Notes under the pieces: generated by a model
Databases searched by the model: none
Told to the model about the DNA's origin: nothing
Seen by the model: the letters and a program-made list of their open reading frames with translations, nothing else
Translations under genes and position numbers: made by a program
In this document: piece after piece, positions 58,181-64,000 of the stretch
How positions within the stretch are numbered: the stretch's first letter is position 1
How the letters are laid out: each line of letters begins with the position of its first letter
NCBI GenBank assembly: GCA_041200185.1
Contig: CP165730.1
Coordinates: forward strand, 806,001 to 870,000
DNA: 64,000 nt
From: G041200185 sp041200185
GTDB lineage: Bacteria > Pseudomonadota > Alphaproteobacteria > BNTO01
Direction: 5' to 3'

Positions 58181-58456
58181 CTTATAAGAAATTCTCATAT
58201 TTCCTCGATTCTTAATCGCATAGATACCACAGGAATGTTTGTTCGCAAAATCCGCCGTTCGCGGGTACAACCTCGCAAATTCCAAAGACTTAAAGGGAAA
58301 ATTCCAGCGTTGTAAACCGCTTCTTGAATCGCGCTCAATACAAATATACCGTCCGCAGGTTCCGCATATGTGTTGCGTATGATTTCTCAAACAATTGATG
58401 GGATCTAATAATGGAGTCGCTCGCTTCTGATAGACATAACATTCTGAACACATCAT
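58169..58456 (-). CDS. Zinc-ribbon-type small protein
   Basis: The likely start is ATG 58456 (MMCSECYVYQKRATP), giving 95 residues. Two knuckles, CSEC near the start and CGTCGRYIC about 30 residues on, suggest one zinc ribbon. The rest is compact and basic (RWNFPFKSLEFARLYPRTAD). I have an impression of a small conserved hypothetical family found in Firmicutes, but cannot confirm it. It stands alone among decayed sequence; together with that resemblance this would fit horizontal transfer. Its stop codon lies in the perfect inverted repeat. Confidence 0.55.
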   Translation of the reverse strand: MMCSECYVYQKRATPLLDPINCLRNHTQHICGTCGRYICIERDSRSGLQRWNFPFKSLEFARLYPRTADFANKHSCGIYAIKNRGNMRISYKIFA

Positions 58457-58552
58457 CCATGAATTCGTGCAAAACCTCACAGAATCCACTCAAAGATCTT
58501 CCTGGCGGAGCGATGAGCTGACCTTGGAACCCTATGTCCATCGAAAATCCAA

Positions 58553-58804
58553 GTGTTTCATGAAATCGTTGATACCGAACCCTGGACCCACACTTACGTC
58601 AACGTCTCGTTCGTTATCAACCTCCCGTTTTGTTGGGGTTGGACGTCATTTCGCGTGGCTATTCAGACTCAAAAACTCGATTTTATCGATATATTGGTCT
58701 GCATCGATCTGGTTCCTTGTGTGGTTCCTGATAACTATATTGTGGGACCTCCCCATAAGGACGACCTAGGGGATTTCGGAACATCGGAATGTTCGATGTT
58801 TTAG
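58553..58804 (+). CDS. Hypothetical protein fragment (83 residues)
   Basis: A plus-strand frame with protein-like composition: FHEIVDTEPWTHTYV, FVINLPFCWGWTSFRV, IDLVPCVVPDNYIVG. No ribosome binding site at its ATG; the frame is open about 36 bases further upstream, so it may be the end of a longer lost gene. No family recognised. Confidence 0.3.
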   Translation: MFHEIVDTEPWTHTYVNVSFVINLPFCWGWTSFRVAIQTQKLDFIDILVCIDLVPCVVPDNYIVGPPHKDDLGDFGTSECSMF

Positions 58805-58954
58805 GGTGAAGAGAAGGGGAAAAGAGATTTAAGGAGGGACCACGGGGAAAGAACCCTATGGCCTCCTTATCCGTGGATCATGAGTTCGAATTCTTGAGAC
58901 GTCGACTCCCTAAAGGGATTCCAACACCCCTGTTTATCCCACAACAAAGCCATG

Positions 58955-58976
58955 AAAAACCCCCCTTTCGGGGGTT
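58955..58976 (-). terminator. Rho-independent terminator of the minus-strand recombinase
   Basis: On the minus strand: AACCCCC, small loop, GGGGGGTT, then T-rich. It begins 3 nt after the stop codon. Confidence 0.8.
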
Positions 58977-58978
58977 CT

Positions 58979-60619
58979 CTACACGCCAAGTCTTTTCTCT
59001 TGTTCACGCCATTCACGCGGAATCTTCCCTTTCATAAAGTCCGTCAGCCGGAATCGCGGAGACAGCGTCCGCGCCTCGATCGCTTGTTTAACTTTCGGTG
59101 AAAGATCCTGGAAGGCTCGAATCCGCCTCGTGACGGTCCGCGGATGACAGCCGATAACCCTGGCCAAATCCGCCGCGTTCTTATGAATGCCATTCTCGAG
59201 CATCTCTTTCCACTCGAGAGCTTTTTTGTAGGCCTGTCGTAACGCAGCATCGGTCTTGCCCTGCTGCCCGTTCTCGACGAAGCTTTGTCTCTTGTCACCA
59301 GGAACCCACCAATCTCCTTTTATAAAGAATTCCTTTTTCAAGGTCGGATCCGCAAACTTCAGCATGCCCGGCATAGCCTCCGGTAAACGAGCTAAACTCA
59401 GCGTCGGACAGATCCCGTCTTTACTGATCTCGACTCTATCCACAAAAATCTCGATCAGTTGCCTCAAATCGCCGGAAGCCAGTTTTCCTGATAACGTGTC
59501 CAGGCTCTTGAGGATGCGAAGGACCTCTTGGGGCGACTCGGCTGCTTTTTGAAGATAGTCCGTAAACCCGGGAATTTGGTGGGGATTATTCAGCATCGAT
59601 CGTAAGACATCAAATGTCTTTCGTTCGACGACGGCTGCGCTTACAGGCTTGTTCAACCCTTGACACCGCAGTTTTTGAGCCCGGGCATGGCAGTTTAAGT
59701 AGTAGTACTTCACGCCATTTTTCTTCGTCGTGTGGGTGGGACACATCGCCACCTGACACTCATGACAAAAGCACTTACCCATCAACAAAAACTCGGATCC
59801 CTTAAGGACATGCCGCCTCGATCGGTTTTGAAACATCTCCTGAGCCTCTTCCCAAACATCCTCCGAAATAATGGCCTCATGTCGGCCTTGGAAAGACTGA
59901 CCTTTATAGGGTACATAGACTTTATAAATCGGGTTCGTAATGATGTGACGAAGGCGTTCATAGGAATAGTGGTCAGCGATCTCAGGGGCTTGCAGTTGCC
60001 ATAGCCGAAGGATCGATCGAATGGAGCCGGTTTCATTGTAGAGCTCGAAGATTTTTCGAACCATGGGGGCTGTCTCAGGATCGACGATAAGCTTTCGGTC
60101 CTGACTCTTATAGCCGAGGGGGACAGAACCCCCCATCCACAATCCCTTTTCTTTTGAAGTTCGGACTTTATCTTTAATTCGAGCACTCGTCTGTTCACGT
60201 TCAAACTGTGCAAACATCAGCATCAAATTGAGGAACAGCACGCCTTGGGGTGTACTTGTGTCGAACTGTTCTGTGACCGAAATGAACTTCACGTCATGCT
60301 TCTTGAAATGGATGTCGATCACGCTCACGAAGTCGTACAGCGATCGGGTTAATCGGTCCAGTTTATACGTCAGAACCCCACCGATCTCTCCTTTTTGAAT
60401 ATCTTTCAGCAGTCTCTGGAAGGCTGAGCGATCCATGTTTCCTCCTGACAAGGCTTCATCTTCGTAAACCTCGTCCGATAGAAGCAGTTGATGTCGCCTA
60501 GCATATTCTCGACACTGGATGGCCTGGGCTTCGAGGCTGGTCATTTCTTTCTGGTAGTCATCTTCGCGTGATTTCCGTGTGTAAATAACGTAGGGTCTCC
60601 CCTCTGCCAATTGCATCAT
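58979..60619 (-). CDS. Large serine recombinase 1
   Basis: A 546-residue large serine recombinase. AGGAGG stands 5 nt before the ATG. The resolvase domain has the catalytic Ser17 in VIYTRKSRED, EDEALSGGNMDR, GVLTYKLDRLTRSL and FAQFEREQTSARIKDK. The recombinase domain follows (about 165-270), then a zinc ribbon (CFCHECQVAMCP to NCHARAQKLRC, about 285-325). The C-terminal about 77 residues form a helix-turn-helix domain (NAADLARVIGCHPRTVTRR; LSPKVKQAIEA; EWREQEKRLGV) shared with the prophage antirepressor at 34638. Such enzymes catalyse integration, excision or inversion. The DUF2924 gene lies 25 nt upstream in the same operon. Confidence 0.97.
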   Translation of the reverse strand: MMQLAEGRPYVIYTRKSREDDYQKEMTSLEAQAIQCREYARRHQLLLSDEVYEDEALSGGNMDRSAFQRLLKDIQKGEIGGVLTYKLDRLTRSLYDFVSVIDIHFKKHDVKFISVTEQFDTSTPQGVLFLNLMLMFAQFEREQTSARIKDKVRTSKEKGLWMGGSVPLGYKSQDRKLIVDPETAPMVRKIFELYNETGSIRSILRLWQLQAPEIADHYSYERLRHIITNPIYKVYVPYKGQSFQGRHEAIISEDVWEEAQEMFQNRSRRHVLKGSEFLLMGKCFCHECQVAMCPTHTTKKNGVKYYYLNCHARAQKLRCQGLNKPVSAAVVERKTFDVLRSMLNNPHQIPGFTDYLQKAAESPQEVLRILKSLDTLSGKLASGDLRQLIEIFVDRVEISKDGICPTLSLARLPEAMPGMLKFADPTLKKEFFIKGDWWVPGDKRQSFVENGQQGKTDAALRQAYKKALEWKEMLENGIHKNAADLARVIGCHPRTVTRRIRAFQDLSPKVKQAIEARTLSPRFRLTDFMKGKIPREWREQEKRLGV

Positions 60620-60644
60620 AATTTCCTCCTACGCATAAGTTCTC

Positions 60645-61097
60645 TCATTTTTTAAGCCTTTGGTGGCGACGTTCTCGATGCCGAAGCAACACGTTTTCAT
60701 CAAGCTCGAGACTCTCTTCATTGGGGACACCAAAGAAGTGCAACCCGCTGATTCTGTGTCCGGTGATCCTTTGAGCTACGGCCGAATAGCTTTCATAGAG
60801 TTTGCCGCGGTATTCGAACCCATCTTCCACCTCGGCGACAACGTGGTCCTCGCCTTTGTAACGTCGCGTTCGTTTAATGCCAGGGCGAGGCGTATATTTC
60901 CGTCGTTTGGGATGGCGGTCCTCTTCTTTCTCCTGCCGATAGTTTTCGTATTCCGATAAGCGTTTCCGCATATAGTCGCAGGAATAGGCATTGTGAGGAC
61001 GAACGCCAAAGGTCTCAACCCATTTTTGCCGCAGCTGTTGCGAGCTCATGTGGTGGAGCTCACCCGTCGAGTTGATGAGTTTAATAAGGTTTAGCAT
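60645..61097 (-). CDS. DUF2924 protein, partner of recombinase 1
   Basis: A 150-residue protein with the DUF2924 pattern: N-terminal helix with SSQQLRQKWVETFGV, basic linker (DRHPKRRKYTPRPGIKR), then RTRRYKGEDHVVAEVEDGFEYRGKLYESYSAV (split here) and AQRITGHRISGLHFFGV. Genes of this family usually stand directly before a large serine recombinase in alphaproteobacteria, as here. The basic C-terminal fold suggests DNA binding; a role as recombinase accessory or directionality factor is inferred from the neighbourhood, not shown. Confidence 0.85.
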   Translation of the reverse strand: MLNLIKLINSTGELHHMSSQQLRQKWVETFGVRPHNAYSCDYMRKRLSEYENYRQEKEEDRHPKRRKYTPRPGIKRTRRYKGEDHVVAEVEDGFEYRGKLYESYSAVAQRITGHRISGLHFFGVPNEESLELDENVLLRHRERRHQRLKK

Positions 61098-61192
61098 CTT
61101 TTTTCTTTCTGTCTTGTGTTTCGTTTTGTGTCTGTATTCAAATCCAAGTTCAGTAAAAATGCAATATTATCACCCATAATGACATAGGTTCG

Positions 61193-61226
61193 TGAACTTT
61201 ATAGTTTTCAGGATTATAAAAGTTCA
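61193..61226. promoter_or_regulatory. Inverted repeat between the divergent recombinase operons
   Basis: TGAACTTTATA, 11-nt spacer, TATAAAAGTTCA (one extra A in the right arm). It lies in the 162-bp space between the two DUF2924 starts, a natural place for a shared operator or promoter pair. Confidence 0.4.
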
Positions 61227-61259
61227 TAAGTGCACGTCCACTCACGAAAGGAGGAGAAA

Positions 61260-61673
61260 ATGGAACCTGAATTTGTTCGAAAACTAGCTGCGCTTCAAAA
61301 GATGTCCTGTCCCGAATTGCGGGCATGCTGGCGAGAAACTTTTGGAGCAGCCGCCCCCAAAGGCATGACGAAAGATGTTCTCATTGACCGATTGGGAGAT
61401 GTTCTTGAGCAACAACAATCTCTTGCGGTAAGACGTCCCTCGAGAAAAGGAGGAACTCGTATTAAGTACTTCCCACGGCCTGGCGTCGTACGAAAATGCA
61501 TGTATAAGAGCCAACTTCATGTTGTGAAAGAAACGGAAAGCGGTTTCGAATACGAAGGACGCCTTTACAAAAGCTATTCAGCTATCACAAGGCGTATGAC
61601 AGGCCGTCGCATAAACGGCTTAAATATGTTTGGTATCACAGCAACGCCTCCAAAAAAGAAATACACCCTATAA
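61260..61673 (+). CDS. DUF2924 protein, partner of recombinase 2
   Basis: GGAGG lies 4 nt before ATG 61260 (the frame is open from 61230). 137 residues with the same plan as the 61097 gene: MSCPELRACWRETFGA, a basic linker with YFPRPGVVRK, and SAITRRMTGRRINGLNMFGI. The two are clearly diverged, so the two operons are not a recent duplication. The recombinase gene follows after 90 nt on the same strand. Confidence 0.82.
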   Translation: MEPEFVRKLAALQKMSCPELRACWRETFGAAAPKGMTKDVLIDRLGDVLEQQQSLAVRRPSRKGGTRIKYFPRPGVVRKCMYKSQLHVVKETESGFEYEGRLYKSYSAITRRMTGRRINGLNMFGITATPPKKKYTL

Positions 61674-61763
61674 TCGGCGGAAACTTTTCTTAGCAAACCC
61701 AAGGAAATACGAACTCATTTTTAATGAGAAGACACTTTTTTGACTTTAAAAAGGAGACTAAAC

Positions 61764-63383
61764 ATGGAAAACGATGTAAGAAAATTCGCTATTTACACTC
61801 GAAAATCCGTCGAGGATGAGTACCGAAAAGAGCTGACAAGCCTCGAATCTCAAGCTCTGTATTGCCGAAAATATGCCGACCTAAATCAACTTCCTCTTCT
61901 CGAAAACGTTTACGAAGACTATGGGAAATCCGGCGGGAACATGGAGAGGCCTGCCTTCCAGAGGCTTCTTAAGGATATTCAGAGCGGCGAAATCGGCGGC
62001 GTTCTGGTCTATAAACTCGATCGATTGACGCGATCACTGAATGACTTCGTAGGTGTTATCGGAAATCATTTTAAGAAACATGATGTGAAGTTCATTTCTG
62101 TGACCGAACATTTTGATACAAGTACACCGCAAGGAGCCCTCTTTTTAAATTTGATGCTCATGTTTGCTCAGTTCGAAAGGGAACAAACCAGCATCCGCGT
62201 CAAAGACAAGATTCGGAACTCGCGACAACAAGGCATTTGGACAGGCGACAATATCCCTTTCGGCTACATGAGCGTCGACCGGAAACTCGTGATCAACCCC
62301 GAGGAAGCGACGTGGGTAACGTGGATTTATGAGGAGTATCTGAAGACAGGAGCGGCTCGTCACATAGCCACTCGCCTTCGAGAAGAATTTCCGGACCGGC
62401 AGGAAGATTTTTATTATGAAAAGATTCGGAAAATTCTTCAAAACCCGATTTATAAAGGTTATATGAGATGCAATGGCCAACTTTATAAAGGTCGCCATGA
62501 GGCCATGATTAGCGAAGAACTTTGGCAGAGGGCTCAAGAGCGCATTCCCCAACGCTCTGTTTCTCAGAAAAATCCTTCAAATGCCTTGCTTCAAGGTCTA
62601 TGTTTTTGCGGGGATTGCGGGAGCTCTCTCATCCCCCTGCATGTCAAAAAAGAAGGTCTTCGGTATCGCTATTACGTTTGTCGGAATCGGCATCAGGGGA
62701 TTCCGTGTACGAGTCAAATGAAGTATATCAATGAAGATGCTTTGAATAACCTCATTCTCCGCGAGGTGAAAGCCGTTCTGTTGCAAGCGAACAGATTGGC
62801 TGGACTCACAGAACATATCGTGAAGCTGCCACAAGCGTCACAAGTTCTGGAGGCGTTGAAGAACACCGGCGAAACGCTCGACCGTTTGGACCAGCCCACA
62901 CGTCGTCAGGTGGTGCGCAGCTTTTTGAAAAAAGTTGTCGTAAGTGACCATGACATGATCTTAACCTTCACAACGTGCCATCTTCAACGACTGTTGGGAG
63001 AGCTCTGGGATTCCTCGGCAGAGCTGGAAGAGACAAGAACCCTCAACACCAAGCTACTGGTTCACGGAGACAAGACTCAGGAGTTTATTGTGGATGGTGA
63101 TTCTTTGACTGACCCTCATGTGGTGGAAGTGTTCGAGAAAGCGCACGAATGGAAAGAGGCTCTCGACAAGGGAGAGGTCGAATCCTACGAGGAATTATCG
63201 AAAACGACCGGGTTTTGTACGCAGACGATTCGCCGTTATTTGAGGTTGACGAAACTTGTTCCCGAGGTCAAACAGGCGATACGAGACAAAACGCTCAACG
63301 CAAAATTTCGAGTGCAGGACTTTACGTTAAAGAAGATTCCGAAAGAGAGGAAGGCCCAGATGAGGCACTTTCATCTTTTGTAA
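61764..63383 (+). CDS. Large serine recombinase 2
   Basis: AAAGGAG 7 nt before ATG 61764; 539 residues. Resolvase domain with catalytic Ser15 (AIYTRKSVED), EDYGKSGGNMER, GVLVYKLDRLTRSL and FAQFEREQTSIRVKDK. The recombinase domain is followed by a zinc ribbon (CFCGDCGSSLIPL to VCRNRHQGIPC). The C-terminal helix-turn-helix domain is a diverged version of that in recombinase 1 (YEELSKTTGFCTQTIRRYL; VPEVKQAIRDKTLNAKFRVQ) and lacks the WxEQExxLG ending. The catalytic half is very close to recombinase 1, the DNA-recognition half less so, suggesting different target sites. It ends at a strong terminator. Confidence 0.97.
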   Translation: MENDVRKFAIYTRKSVEDEYRKELTSLESQALYCRKYADLNQLPLLENVYEDYGKSGGNMERPAFQRLLKDIQSGEIGGVLVYKLDRLTRSLNDFVGVIGNHFKKHDVKFISVTEHFDTSTPQGALFLNLMLMFAQFEREQTSIRVKDKIRNSRQQGIWTGDNIPFGYMSVDRKLVINPEEATWVTWIYEEYLKTGAARHIATRLREEFPDRQEDFYYEKIRKILQNPIYKGYMRCNGQLYKGRHEAMISEELWQRAQERIPQRSVSQKNPSNALLQGLCFCGDCGSSLIPLHVKKEGLRYRYYVCRNRHQGIPCTSQMKYINEDALNNLILREVKAVLLQANRLAGLTEHIVKLPQASQVLEALKNTGETLDRLDQPTRRQVVRSFLKKVVVSDHDMILTFTTCHLQRLLGELWDSSAELEETRTLNTKLLVHGDKTQEFIVDGDSLTDPHVVEVFEKAHEWKEALDKGEVESYEELSKTTGFCTQTIRRYLRLTKLVPEVKQAIRDKTLNAKFRVQDFTLKKIPKERKAQMRHFHLL

Positions 63384-63409
63384 AAGGCAGCAACGAACGA
63401 AAGACTCGA

Positions 63410-63434
63410 GGCCGTGACAGGACGGCCTTTTTTT
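63410..63434 (+). terminator. Rho-independent terminator of recombinase 2
   Basis: GGCCGT-gacagg-ACGGCC followed by seven T, 27 nt after the stop codon. Confidence 0.8.
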
Positions 63435-63768
63435 AATCAAGAATAAAGAAAGTCAGGGTAAGGCTATCAGAATTTTGTGGAGATTGTGCTTCATAAAGTA
63501 TAGAAAACGTACCGTAGTGAGGGTTCTCATTTTTTTAAGTGGTTAAAAAAACCGATATCATGGAGTGAGAAATTTACTGTCACATCGTCGAAAGAGAGGC
63601 GAAAAAGCCCGGTTTTATGGGGTTTTTGACAATAACAATGTCGGACACCTACATCGGTTTTTTCGTGATGGCTCGGGACAAGATCTGAAATTTTGTATCG
63701 CGAAGGCGGAGAAAAGAGGGGCGAAAAAGGATCCGTGAGAGAAGGTCAAAACCCGCCAAACCCCCTAT
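63435..63768. other. Intergenic region at the right end, no gene recognised
   Basis: No frame with support. The right part forms an imperfect stem with the end of the following gene (CCGCCAAACCCC near 63753 against GGGGTTTGCGG near 63786), which may act as its terminator. Confidence 0.5.
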
Positions 63769-64000
63769 TTATTGGACCTTTGAGAGGGGTTTGCGGCTGT
63801 TAAGATTTAGTTCAAATTGAAGACAGTTTTCCAAGCAAAAATCCTCTTGAAGGCACGCTTCTTCGTGATCCTCGAACGATGATTGGTCGAAAGTCAGGTC
63901 TTCTCTGCCCTGGGGATCATCAACGGGACCCTCCATGCGGTCCGGTAAGAACGGCGTTAAACCTTCGTTTGGAGGACTCTCATGCGGGGAATCCGAGGTT
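63769..64000 (-). CDS. C-terminal fragment of an acidic protein (runs off the right edge)
   Basis: A minus-strand frame open from the window edge to TAA 63769-63771. The visible 76 residues are acidic and polar: PDRMEGPVDDPQGRED, SFEDHEEACLQEDFC, LENCLQFELNLNS. No family recognised. Its start lies outside the window. Confidence 0.4.
   Translation of the reverse strand, partial: TSDSPHESPPNEGLTPFLPDRMEGPVDDPQGREDLTFDQSSFEDHEEACLQEDFCLENCLQFELNLNSRKPLSKVQ

Noticed and set aside
1..64000. CRISPR array
   Set aside because: No regularly spaced short repeats were seen; the only tandem repeat is the 2 x 18 bp at 36674-36709.
1..64000. Genome-wide reassignment of UGA to Trp or UAG to a sense codon
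   Set aside because: gyrA ends at TGA and fabZ, cckA and DUF4815 end at TAG at their normal C-termini, so both codons work as stops; isolated in-frame cases fit decay better.

Overview
The window looks like the chromosome of an alphaproteobacterium, most plausibly a host-associated or intracellular lineage (Holosporales/Rickettsiales-like; this is inference). The evidence is a CckA-type hybrid histidine kinase, paired large serine recombinase/DUF2924 genes (an alphaproteobacterial arrangement), an alphaproteobacterial-type LON-domain protein, Ala at the GyrA quinolone position, scattered housekeeping operons, IS copies, many broken genes and many short exported proteins of no known family.

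Housekeeping blocks: a partial signal-peptide protein (probably bamA), rseP and gyrA (1-4168, minus; gyrA and rseP overlap by 4 bp); map (5404-6156, minus); fabZ-ftsK (9850-12619, plus); an unknown gene coupled to cckA (14471-17097, plus); tRNA-Asn (18053-18128); a DacA-type carboxypeptidase (39399-40808, minus); trxB (45309-46247, minus); LON-domain protein, truB (with an apparent frameshift), rpsO and secA (48026-53576, plus); an AlkD-like DNA alkylation repair protein (54717-55421, plus).

Accessory blocks: between tRNA-Asn and an imperfect 60-bp repeat of the tRNA 3' end at 37201-37260 lies a roughly 19-kb decayed prophage. It holds an endolysin, late control protein D, tail fibre, DUF4815 protein, tail protein I, a baseplate J remnant, a sigma-like factor, a Bro-N/KilAC antirepressor and an Rpn nuclease, but no head, terminase or integrase genes. 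Three related exported proteins carrying an HExxHxxH metalloprotease motif are embedded in it. Two of them sit in a tandemly duplicated module inside the tail operon, each followed by a short exported protein. An IS5-family element has two copies (6333-7173 degenerate; 27649-28497 nearly intact). A 374-bp inverted duplication links the trxB start (46122-46497) to 8063-8436.

Other accessory genes are an exported Cys/His-repeat protein split by an in-frame TAG (12907-14337), a Vat/CatB-like acetyltransferase, a cluster of short exported proteins behind repeated promoter-like units (42531-44336), an exported sirtuin-like protein (56843-57844) beside an amber-split exported protein, and at the right end two divergent pairs of serine recombinase plus DUF2924 gene (58979-63383). 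The prophage antirepressor ends in the same about 77-residue domain as the recombinases. Frameshifts and in-frame stops are frequent. Real decay is the simplest explanation, but several sit in homopolymers and should be checked against reads.
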